From NCBI RefSeq assembly GCF_039928515.1, contig NZ_JBDSSZ010000332.1: a DNA stretch of 60,577 nucleotides; one strand, given 5' to 3'. Numbering within the stretch: position 1 is the stretch's first letter; every line of letters starts with the position of its first letter. Below the pieces are notes generated by a model. The model was not told where the DNA came from. It worked only from the letters and a program-made list of their open reading frames with translations, and searched no databases. The stretch is from Capsulimonas sp039928515. GTDB lineage: Bacteria; Armatimonadota; Armatimonadia; Armatimonadales; Capsulimonadaceae. Below, in pieces: positions 8,149-15,991 of the stretch. The translations under genes were made by a program, and so were the position numbers.

Positions 8149-8177
8149 ATTATAGCAAAAGTAACACGATCCGTCAA
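8149..8177 (-). promoter_or_regulatory. Consensus sigma-70 promoter of the 6269-8008 hydrolase gene
   Basis: Read on the minus strand: -35 TTGACG (8172-8177), 17-bp spacer, -10 TATAAT (8149-8154). The block TTTGGACCATC at 8184-8194 (plus-strand reading) is shared with the paralogue's promoter. The leader is about 134 nt. Confidence 0.85.
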
Positions 8178-8255
8178 TCACTTTTTGGACCATCAAAAAC
8201 CATAAATGGAATCCATAGGCGCCATAATGGGTTCAAATATACTGAGACGAGGGCT

Positions 8256-8502
8256 CCTAACCCCCCGGCGCTTTAGCGCGCTTTCCCCCTTCCCTGCAAG
8301 CCGCTTCGCGGTGGGAAGTGGGAGCTAGTAATTACTGACGACATAGCTCTTGGCGCAGTCAACGAAGAAGAGAACAGATACGCTTGTCTTGGTAGCCCTA
8401 TGTCAAGAGCCATGTCGTCTCAAGTGATCAGCACCCACTTCCCACCGCGAAGCGGCTCGCAGGGAAGAGGGGAAACGAGCCTTAGCGAGTTGGGGGGTTA
8501 GG
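8256..8502. repeat. Family A interrupted inverted repeat (two arms)
   Basis: The left arm 8256-8344 and right arm 8412-8502 are inverted copies of each other (the right one diverged) across a 67-bp spacer. The pairing extends a few bases further into the spacer (AGCTCTTGG against CAAGAGCC). Each arm holds a C-rich/G-rich hairpin capped by a CCGC/GCGG stem and a second small hairpin (GCGC-TTTA-GCGC or its variant). It occupies most of the 595-bp gap between the divergent hydrolase and secreted-protein genes and has no coding capacity. Confidence 0.8.
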
Positions 8503-8537
8503 GGCCCCCCGACTCATCAATAATTTCCCAAGAGACC

Positions 8538-8569
8538 GCGAAACGAAATGTTCTCTCCTTCGTTATAAT
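8538..8569 (+). promoter_or_regulatory. Promoter block shared by copies 1 and 3 of the ~870-residue family
   Basis: GCGAAACGAAAT at 8538-8549 and a -10 TATAAT at 8564-8569 precede the ATG (8604) by 40 bases, measured from the -10. The same block (GCGAAACCAAAT, then TATGGA) is at 15926-15957 with identical spacing to the third paralogue's ATG. The -35 is poor, so the conserved block may be an activator or alternative-sigma site. Confidence 0.55.
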
Positions 8570-8603
8570 ATTCGTATCACAAACAATTGGCAGGGCAAAT
8601 TTC

Positions 8604-11198
8604 ATGAACTATCGACGCTCCGCCGCGCCGCTAATCTGCTGTTTCGTTCTAGCCGCTCCCACAACGCGCGCCGCTGGTGATGCGCCGAAGCCGCAGACGC
8701 TGGCGCAGGCGCTCGCTTTAGCCGCGCCGCCGAAGTCTGAACTTTATATTGCCGTGGGTGCCGATCAGGTGACGCCGCCCAAGGATGGGCCGGCGCTGTT
8801 TGACGGCGAATCGGCGGCGCAAACGGCGCAGGCGTTCGGCCAAAACGTGGGCGCCTTTGGAGATGTCGAAGCCATCGCGCCGCGCACGGTCATGGTCGTG
8901 GACGTTCCGCCGAACACGCCCAATGTCTATGACGGCATGGAGCCGAAGCAGATCGTCAAGCTGCTCGCGGGAACATTTTCCAAGGAGCAGTGGCGGGCGT
9001 TTTTGAGCGAGGACGGACTTGCTTACGCCAGCCTGACGCGGGACGATCAGCGGCGCATATTCGAAGCCCTCTTTCCGGATGGAAAAATGCTGGCGGTCCG
9101 ATTCGATCCCAGCGGCGCCCAGCAATCGCCCACGGAGCTGAGCGGGGATTCGCTGCGCGCCGCCCGCCTGCGCCTCGCCACCAGGACCGACATCGCGCTC
9201 TCCGTACCGGGTGAGCCGAACTCGCACGTCTTTGCCGGCTCCTACACTCCACCGGACAGCCCGGGCTTTTACGTAATGTCGAACTCCTCAAGCAATAATG
9301 TGGACCGTGAGTTTGGGGCATGGGTGCGCGAGACGGTCCCCAATACTTTAAAACCCAGCGATCTGGACAGCGACGACGCAGCCTGGAAAACCCTCGTCCC
9401 GCTCGTCGGCGCGCGCACCGTGGACGATGTGGCGCGCGCCGTCGCCGCCGCTACGCAGCGCGAGGTCTACGCAGACCCACGCTATGGCAAGAAGACCGTC
9501 ACGATGGCCGGGCCGGCTGCTCCGCGCCGCGCCTACGATCTCATGCGCGCGCTCGCGATGTGCGTCGGCGGCGCGTGGCGCAAGGTGGGCCCGAGTCTCG
9601 TGCTGACCAACGACCGTATTGGACTCGCCGTCAAGCAAGAGCTGTGGAAGGCGTTCGAGGCCAAAGCCGAGGCGCTGGCGCCCACCGGCGACCGTTACAC
9701 GCCGGCAACGCAGCCGGATGGCGCGGCGTTCACCGTGAAGGATATTCCCTCGACCGGCGACGACTTTCCCTTCTCTGACAAAGAACGGGAGATGTACTGG
9801 AAGAAGTTCGAGGAAGACAATACGCGCTCCATGTCTGGATCGAATATGATCCAATTGACGCTTCCGTTCCGCGACTTGACGCCCGTGCAGCAGGACGCCG
9901 CGCGCCACATTCAGGAGGCGAATGCGAAGGATCACATCGCATCGACGCTGGACGGCGATGTGATGATCCAGTCCGAGCCGATGGTGGAAATCCTCATGCC
10001 GTCGATCCCAGTCCCGGTGATTGTTCCGAACGCCTGCGAGATCCTCCTACCCTACCTGGCCATATCCGATGCGGCGATCGCCAGAGCCCAGCGCGACGAA
10101 GCCGAATCGCAGGCCGCCAAAGCCGGACCCCCCCTGCCGGACAAGGCGCCGACCGCCGACGAGATGCGCGCGATGATCCATACATTCGGCCGCCGCGCCG
10201 CCCTCGTGGAAGCAGGAACGGTCGAAGAAATCGACAAGAACATTGCGGCGCTAAAAACGCTCGGCCTGAATGAACTCTGGCTGCGTGTCCCGCTCGGCGC
10301 GGACGGCGAGGGTGACGACACGGCGCTCGATCTGCTGCGCCATGCGGCCAAAGGCGCGCAGGCGGCGCACATCGCCCTTTACCCCGCGTTTCGCCTGCTG
10401 GCCTGGGGCGACAAAGCGCCAGAAGGTTTGAAAGACCGCACGATCCTGGGCGCCACGGACGATACCGTCACCCCCTTCGCGCCGGAGGCAATCCAGCGAA
10501 TGGCGGCGATCGTCGGCAAAGCCGCGCGCCTCCCCGGCGTCGCGGGCATGCTGTGGACCGATTCCGCGCCGCCAGGTTATACCGACAAACGCTCGCTCTA
10601 CAACCCGCCCCTCCTGGGCTACGCCGCGCCGGGCCGCCTCGCCTCCCTGCGCGCCTCACACACCGACCCACTCGACCTGACACTATCCCACGGCCTCGAT
10701 ATGCGCGCCAACATCACCCTGCCCGACTTCGGCGATAACGGAACAAACGCCCAGATGTACGACGCCTGGTCCAAGCTGCGCGTCACCGCCCGTCGCGCCT
10801 TCGTCGCCGCCATCGCCAGCGCTCTGCCCGCCTCGTACAGCCCCGGTCCGCACTCATCGCCGATCATCACGCCGCCCGCCGACGGCGATCTTTACCGCGT
10901 CTACGGCTCCTGGGACGACACTGCGAAGCCACAGCCGGCGGTCACCGTGATCCCCTTCCCAGGCCCCGACGGCAAACCCGCAGCCGACGGATCCGGCGTG
11001 CAGTCCATGGCGTCGGAAACCGTCTATCACTCCGTATCCCTCGGAGAGCCGGACGACACCGCGCCCCCAGAAGTCCTGCGCGACGTCTCCCGACAAATCC
11101 AGGAATGGCTCGACGACAAGGTTCCAAATATCGTCTTCACCGCCGCCGACCCACGCATCCTCCCGCGCCTCGCCGACGCCGTAAAAAATGCGAAGTAA
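8604..11198 (+). CDS. Secreted ~870-residue protein, copy 1 of 3 (STN-like + barrel-like)
   Basis: An 864-residue exported protein of a family I do not recognise. It has an N-terminal signal peptide (cleavage near TRAA-GDAP), then a conserved TLAQALALAAPPKS segment. At about residues 270-338 (VYADPRYGKKTVTM, then YDLMRALAMCVGGAW and SLVLTND) the pattern resembles a secretin/TonB short N-terminal (STN) domain: two beta-alpha-beta units. The C-terminal part from about 530 (LGLNELWLRVPLG, then AHIALYPAFRLLAWG and PGVAGMLWTD) reads like the strands of a TIM barrel related to GHL10/DUF187-type glycoside-hydrolase-like proteins, without a catalytic pair I can assign. Copies 2 and 3 lie at 11227 and 15992. 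The function is unknown; a cell-surface or periplasmic role is inferred. Confidence 0.8.
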   Translation: MNYRRSAAPLICCFVLAAPTTRAAGDAPKPQTLAQALALAAPPKSELYIAVGADQVTPPKDGPALFDGESAAQTAQAFGQNVGAFGDVEAIAPRTVMVVDVPPNTPNVYDGMEPKQIVKLLAGTFSKEQWRAFLSEDGLAYASLTRDDQRRIFEALFPDGKMLAVRFDPSGAQQSPTELSGDSLRAARLRLATRTDIALSVPGEPNSHVFAGSYTPPDSPGFYVMSNSSSNNVDREFGAWVRETVPNTLKPSDLDSDDAAWKTLVPLVGARTVDDVARAVAAATQREVYADPRYGKKTVTMAGPAAPRRAYDLMRALAMCVGGAWRKVGPSLVLTNDRIGLAVKQELWKAFEAKAEALAPTGDRYTPATQPDGAAFTVKDIPSTGDDFPFSDKEREMYWKKFEEDNTRSMSGSNMIQLTLPFRDLTPVQQDAARHIQEANAKDHIASTLDGDVMIQSEPMVEILMPSIPVPVIVPNACEILLPYLAISDAAIARAQRDEAESQAAKAGPPLPDKAPTADEMRAMIHTFGRRAALVEAGTVEEIDKNIAALKTLGLNELWLRVPLGADGEGDDTALDLLRHAAKGAQAAHIALYPAFRLLAWGDKAPEGLKDRTILGATDDTVTPFAPEAIQRMAAIVGKAARLPGVAGMLWTDSAPPGYTDKRSLYNPPLLGYAAPGRLASLRASHTDPLDLTLSHGLDMRANITLPDFGDNGTNAQMYDAWSKLRVTARRAFVAAIASALPASYSPGPHSSPIITPPADGDLYRVYGSWDDTAKPQPAVTVIPFPGPDGKPAADGSGVQSMASETVYHSVSLGEPDDTAPPEVLRDVSRQIQEWLDDKVPNIVFTAADPRILPRLADAVKNAK

Positions 11199-11226
11199 AA
11201 CCAGCAAGCAAGCATCAAACACCATT

Positions 11227-13899
11227 ATGATTCCACGCTATCCTACCACGATCCTCGCCCTTTCTCTGCTGGCGTCGGTAGTGCACGCCGAGGGTGATGC
11301 GCCCAAGCCGCCAGTCCAAACATTGGCCCAGGCGCTCGCGCTGGCCGCGCCGCCAAAATCCGAGATTTACATTACCGTTGATGCGGAGAAGGTCACTCTG
11401 CCGGAGAACATCACGCCGGCGGCTTCGGGAGACAGCGTGACGCAAGTCGCCACTGTGTTCGGGCGCAGGGTCGGCGGTTTCGGGAATGTGGACGCCATTG
11501 CGCCGGCGACGATCACCGTGGTGAACGTTCCGCCGGACAAGGTCGATCCTTATGACGGCATGGAGCCGGAGAAGCTGATCCAAATGCTCTCTGGGAGCTT
11601 CAGCGCCGATCAGTGGAAGGAATTTATGAGCGAGACCGGCGTGGGGTATTCAGACCTCACGACAAGCCGTCAGCGCGCGCTGTTTGCGGCGCTGTTTCCG
11701 GATCAGCAAATCGCGGTGCAGCGGTTTTCTCCGAATGGCTCGGGCGCCCAATATGTCAAGGGCGATGCGCTGAAGCCCGCGCGCCTGCGGCTGGCGTACA
11801 AGACTACCATGGCGCTCTCCCTTCCGGCCCAGCCCGGGGCGCACATGTTTTCCAACGACTATTTTTCGCCGGACCAGCCTACGCCATTTATCATGACCAA
11901 CTCGCCGAGCGGGAATGTGGACAAGGAGTATGGAGCGACCGTGTGCGAGACGATCCCAAACACACTCAAGGCGAATGACCTGGGCGCGGACGATGCAGCC
12001 CTGCGCGCCGCCGTATCCAGCGCCGGACTTGCGACTGTGGACAAGGCCGTGCGAGCTATCGCAGCCGCGACAGGCCGCGAGATTTACGCCGATCCGCGCT
12101 ATGCGAAAAAGACGCTGACAGTGATAGGACCGTCGCAGTCCGTTCGGGCCTTGGATTTGATGCGGGCGCTCGCGCTCTGCGTCGGCGGAACGTATCGCAA
12201 GGTCGGCTCCGCGTATGTCCTGACGGACGATCTCGTCGGTCTGGGCGCCAAGCATCAGCTTTGGAAGGAGTTTGAGGAAAAGGCGAAGGCGGCTCAGGAC
12301 GCCGGGGAGGCGTCCGTTTCCAGACAGGCCCCGGACGCTAATCCTTACACCATTCAAGACATCCCATGGACGGCCGATTCCTATCCGCTCACGCAGAGCC
12401 AGCAGGACGCCTATTGGAAGAAGTGGCGCGAGGATGGCATGGAGCCCAGCACTGACATGATCCAGGTCTATCTCCCATTCGCCAAACTGACTCCCGCGCA
12501 GCAGGAAGCCGCCCGAAAGATTCAAGAGCAGAATACGAAACAGCATGAGGCGACATCGCTGGACGGCGATGTGATGATGCAGGCGGCTCCGATGATCCAA
12601 ATCGTCATTCCTTCCCTGGATGCGCCGGTGCTGATGCTCGACAGCCTTCACGGCCTCCTGCCCACTCCAAAGGCGACTCCCCAGGAACAGGCGGCGGCGA
12701 CGGCGAAACGCTGGGGGCCATTGCTGCAGGCGTGGACGCCGCCGCGACTGGACGAACACCTCAGCCCCATCGCAAAAACGCTGACGGCGTTCGCAAGGCG
12801 CGCCGTTCGCGCGGCGCCGCACTCCACGGACGAACTGACAAAAGACCTTGCGGCAATGAAGGCGCTGGGGATCAACGAGCTATGGCTGGCGATTACGCCC
12901 GGCGCGAATGCCCAGGACGACGCTTCCGTGAATCTGCTGGGGGATGCGGTGAAACAAGCCAAGGCGGCTCACATCGCTGTTTATCCCGATCTGTCGCTGC
13001 TCGCCTGGGGCGATCACGTTTCGGACGACTTGATCGACCGCGCCGTGACGGGGCGCACGACGACGCAGCAAAATGCGATCGGCGAAATGCATATGGCCGA
13101 TGTCCGCGACACCGTCACGCCGTTCGATCCGGAAGTCGGCCGTCGCCTTGCGGCGCTGCTGGGCAAGCTGGCGAATGTTCGCGGCATCGCGGGCGTTGTC
13201 TGGGAAAACGCGTTCCCCCTGGGGTACGCGCGCGCCGACGCGAACGAGGACGACATGGGCGGCTCAATCCTGCCGCTGGGCTACGCCGTGGCCGGCCGCC
13301 TGGCGTTTCTGCGCAAGGAGCATGCCGACCCGATCGACCTGCACAACAATAACTTTACCGACAAGCGCGCCCACGTGAGCGTTCCCGGCTTCGACGACGA
13401 TTTCAAGCTGGAGCGCTCGCTCTACACGGATTGGCGCAAACTGCGGTCTGATTGCGGCCAGGGCATAATCCGCTGGCTCGCCGGCGCTCTGCCTTCAGTC
13501 TTCGCCCCAGGTCCCCATCGTCTCTCAATCATCGTGCCGCCGTCCAATACTAGCCTCTCCGTGCTTTACGGCTCCTGGGACAATCTCACCCAGCCGCCGC
13601 CTGGCGACGAGTACACATCTCCCGTGGACTCCAGCGGTCAGCCCATTATGGGCGCGATTAGCCCCGAGCACATGCCCAGCGCGCTCGTATATCGGGTCGT
13701 TCCGGACTACATGCCGGCCAACACCAAGGACGAATCTCTCGACCGCGCCATCGCCGGGTCGCTGCGCCAGCTGGTCCCATTAGGCGAACGCGGCGTCGTC
13801 TTCGACGCCATCCGGCGCCCCGCCCTGCTCACGCAGCTCCGAGACGCCGAGGCGGCGCGCGCGAAAGCAGACGCCAAGCAGGATAAAAATCAGAAATGA
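11227..13899 (+). CDS. Secreted ~890-residue protein, copy 2 of 3
   Basis: A paralogue of the preceding gene, beginning 28 bases after its stop, so probably the second gene of an operon. I chose the ATG at 11227 because the signal peptide starts there (MIPRYPTTILALSLLAS, cleavage near VVHA-EGD). An upstream in-frame ATG at 11188 would overlap the previous gene and add 13 residues before it. The conserved TLAQALALAAPPKS segment, the STN-like region (about 271-340) and the barrel-like half (from about 524) are all present. It diverges most at the C-terminus, which has a longer Lys/Ala-rich tail. The role is unknown. Confidence 0.78.
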   Translation: MIPRYPTTILALSLLASVVHAEGDAPKPPVQTLAQALALAAPPKSEIYITVDAEKVTLPENITPAASGDSVTQVATVFGRRVGGFGNVDAIAPATITVVNVPPDKVDPYDGMEPEKLIQMLSGSFSADQWKEFMSETGVGYSDLTTSRQRALFAALFPDQQIAVQRFSPNGSGAQYVKGDALKPARLRLAYKTTMALSLPAQPGAHMFSNDYFSPDQPTPFIMTNSPSGNVDKEYGATVCETIPNTLKANDLGADDAALRAAVSSAGLATVDKAVRAIAAATGREIYADPRYAKKTLTVIGPSQSVRALDLMRALALCVGGTYRKVGSAYVLTDDLVGLGAKHQLWKEFEEKAKAAQDAGEASVSRQAPDANPYTIQDIPWTADSYPLTQSQQDAYWKKWREDGMEPSTDMIQVYLPFAKLTPAQQEAARKIQEQNTKQHEATSLDGDVMMQAAPMIQIVIPSLDAPVLMLDSLHGLLPTPKATPQEQAAATAKRWGPLLQAWTPPRLDEHLSPIAKTLTAFARRAVRAAPHSTDELTKDLAAMKALGINELWLAITPGANAQDDASVNLLGDAVKQAKAAHIAVYPDLSLLAWGDHVSDDLIDRAVTGRTTTQQNAIGEMHMADVRDTVTPFDPEVGRRLAALLGKLANVRGIAGVVWENAFPLGYARADANEDDMGGSILPLGYAVAGRLAFLRKEHADPIDLHNNNFTDKRAHVSVPGFDDDFKLERSLYTDWRKLRSDCGQGIIRWLAGALPSVFAPGPHRLSIIVPPSNTSLSVLYGSWDNLTQPPPGDEYTSPVDSSGQPIMGAISPEHMPSALVYRVVPDYMPANTKDESLDRAIAGSLRQLVPLGERGVVFDAIRRPALLTQLRDAEAARAKADAKQDKNQK

Positions 13900-13915
13900 T
13901 GGGGGAAATGAGAAC

Positions 13916-14128
13916 GCCGCGAGTTAGCGGCCGGCGGTTAAAAACCGCGCCTGCAAGAACGCGGAAGTCCCCCTGCGGGGACTACATAATCTGAAACGGA
14001 TGCTTATCCCATATGATATCACATAAGACGCTCATGTCTCCGACAATGTAACCCGCGCAGGTGGGTTTCCGCGCTCTTGCAGGCCGGGAGCCCTTTGGGC
14101 GTTCAACCGCCGGCCCCCAACTCGCGGC
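13916..14128. repeat. Family B interrupted inverted repeat between convergent genes
   Basis: The left arm (about 13916-13980) and the right arm (about 14052-14128) are imperfect inverted copies: GCCGCGAGTT, GGCCGGCGGTT, CCTGCAAGA and GCGGAA blocks match in order with short indels. A relatively AT-rich spacer of about 70 bp lies between them. It fills the gap between two convergent genes and may serve both as a transcription end. Confidence 0.7.
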
Positions 14129-14148
14129 GAACGGGTCTTGCGGTTATC

Positions 14149-15621
14149 CTACAGCCAGGGGAAGCTGCTCTTGGGGATAAAGTAGATCACGAACGTCCAG
14201 TTGAAGCCGCGGTCGTACTCGCTGTGGATGCTTGTACTGGCGGTATTCCCATTGATGATCGGCGCGCTTTCCTGCGCCCACGAGCCGTTCGTGCCGTCGC
14301 CCCAGTTGTCCTGCATCGACCAGCCGACCGTGACATTGGAGGCGTCGTAGGGCGCCCACGGCCAGTGGAACGTATGGTCGCGATGGCCGACATGATACTC
14401 TTCCTTGTAGTTATCGCTGGCGGACTGCACCGTCAAGCCGGGCGTGGTGGTGGACGTCAGTCCAAAGCCCTGCGTGCTGTCGCCGCCCGATCCCACGCCG
14501 GGCTCCGAGGCCGCCATGGGCGCAATGCCGAGATAGAAGTTGTAAACCGCCAGCGGTCCCTGGAGCGCGGCGGCCAGCGCCTGGGCCTGTCCCAGAAACT
14601 TGTTCGTCGTTGCGGGATCGTAGGGCAGAGCGCCCTGGGAATCCGTGAATTCATTGGCGAGATAGGTGTATGCGCCGCCAAAGGTGACGGCGGGCGGAAC
14701 CCCGGTGTAGGCGGCGGTCTGGTAGTAATCCGGCAGGGTGTTCATCACTGACTGCAATTGCCAGAGCGCCGTGCCGAGCTGCTGAACCAGCGCGAAGTTG
14801 TCCGGGTCGATCGGCAGCGTGATCGGAATCTTGCTGTCGAGGTAGGAATAGTGGATGAAGCGCGCTCGCTGAGGCACAAAGGAGGAAGCGCTGTTATTGG
14901 CGAGGAACCACGCCACGGCGTCCGGGATGCTCGCGGGCGAATCGTTGATCGGCGGCGGGTTCCCGGAAACGCCGATCATGGTGACGTTGCAGTTGACGCT
15001 GACGCTGTTCGACGACATCGACTGCTCGAAGGCGGCAGCGCCGGCGGCGGACATGATGTCGTTGTTCGCCTTGACCTCCGTCGAGAACTTCATCAGCGAT
15101 TCGCTGGTGGATGTGCTGCACGTATACGTCGCGATAAAGCGCGCGCCAATCGTGGCGGTGGCGCAGAAGTAATCGCCGTATTGATTGCGGAACTGCACGG
15201 GGTCGGCGTCGGCCACCTTCTGCGCCGACGCCGTCAGCTGATACGGCGTGGCCGGCGGAGCGTATCCGTTGCTGATGATTTCATAGAACGCGACGATCGT
15301 GAGCGACGTGTCGGAGTAGGAAACGCTCCGCATAAATGAAGCCGACGCCGAGACTTCGATCGTCTGACTGTTGTAGGCGCCGGAAACCTCCGTGGAAACG
15401 AGACTGTCGTAATCGTCCTGTGTGGAGATATACTGATAACTCTGCGTGACATTGACCGAGGGGAACGCCCCCAGTTTGATCGGCTCCACGGCGCTCTCCG
15501 CCGTGGCGCCCGAGGCGACGTTGAGCCCGTCGCCGTAAGAATAACCGTTCCAGGGCTGGTTGTCCAGCACCGGCTGCAAGTTTGTGACTGTCGCTGTGAC
15601 AGCATCTGCGACCATTACCAT
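14149..15621 (-). CDS. MACPF-like (perforin-domain) protein, tentative
   Basis: A 490-residue protein whose start is well supported: GGAGGCT lies 4-5 bases before the ATG at 15621. There is no signal peptide. At residues 148-160, YGDYFCATATIGA keeps the spacing of the MACPF signature (Y-G-T-H-F/Y, six residues, G-G), with T, H and the second G replaced. Around it are Ser/Thr-rich alternating strands (VSASASFMRSVSYSD) and a helical segment, as in pore-forming MACPF proteins. The C-terminal third is a separate beta-rich region. If correct, it would form oligomeric membrane pores or act as a non-lytic adhesin. It lies antisense between copies 2 and 3 of the ~870-residue family and has its own leader-controlled promoter. 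Confidence 0.5.
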   Translation of the reverse strand: MVMVADAVTATVTNLQPVLDNQPWNGYSYGDGLNVASGATAESAVEPIKLGAFPSVNVTQSYQYISTQDDYDSLVSTEVSGAYNSQTIEVSASASFMRSVSYSDTSLTIVAFYEIISNGYAPPATPYQLTASAQKVADADPVQFRNQYGDYFCATATIGARFIATYTCSTSTSESLMKFSTEVKANNDIMSAAGAAAFEQSMSSNSVSVNCNVTMIGVSGNPPPINDSPASIPDAVAWFLANNSASSFVPQRARFIHYSYLDSKIPITLPIDPDNFALVQQLGTALWQLQSVMNTLPDYYQTAAYTGVPPAVTFGGAYTYLANEFTDSQGALPYDPATTNKFLGQAQALAAALQGPLAVYNFYLGIAPMAASEPGVGSGGDSTQGFGLTSTTTPGLTVQSASDNYKEEYHVGHRDHTFHWPWAPYDASNVTVGWSMQDNWGDGTNGSWAQESAPIINGNTASTSIHSEYDRGFNWTFVIYFIPKSSFPWL

Positions 15622-15673
15622 GTGAGCCTCCGTTGTTTCCGATGGATAACGTTCTTCGCGACTTGCCGGACGG

Positions 15674-15704
15674 CAAAAAGCCCTTCCTCGATGCGAGGAA
15701 GGGC
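15674..15704 (-). terminator. Intrinsic terminator inside the leader of the MACPF-like gene (attenuator)
   Basis: On the minus strand an 11-bp perfect stem (15694-15704 with 15680-15690), with a 3-nt loop, is followed by CTTTTT. It lies between the promoter at 15834-15862 and the start codon at 15621, about 50 bases before the ribosome site. Transcription would therefore stop early unless the hairpin is prevented from forming. Confidence 0.75.
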
Positions 15705-15833
15705 GACACGAAAAACGCCGGCCATCGTCAGAGACGGCAAGACATCACTCGATCGTTTAACTTCCCCGAAAAGAAGGACAGAACGTGCGACATCCCTGCC
15801 GAAGCGGATGGGCTCTTTGCAACTTTCGTCAGA

Positions 15834-15862
15834 AGTATATCCCAAAAACACAAAAGAGTCAA
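15834..15862 (-). promoter_or_regulatory. Consensus promoter of the MACPF-like gene
   Basis: Read on the minus strand: -35 TTGACT (15857-15862), exactly 17-bp spacer, -10 TATACT (15834-15839), in an AT-rich stretch. It implies a leader of about 205 nt containing the terminator at 15674-15704. Confidence 0.82.
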
Positions 15863-15925
15863 CAATATTACAAATATTTATTTGCTAAATACACAACCAA
15901 ACAGTAACACATAAACTTATCGTTT

Positions 15926-15957
15926 GCGAAACCAAATTCGGCTTTCCTCGTTATGGA
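15926..15957 (+). promoter_or_regulatory. Promoter block of the third ~870-residue paralogue
   Basis: GCGAAACCAAAT (15926-15937) and a -10-like TATGGA (15952-15957) reproduce the block at 8538-8569, with the same 40-base distance from the -10 to the ATG. The -35 is weak in both. Confidence 0.5.
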
Positions 15958-15991
15958 TTCGTGAGTATCTATTCAAAGGCGGAGAAAATCC

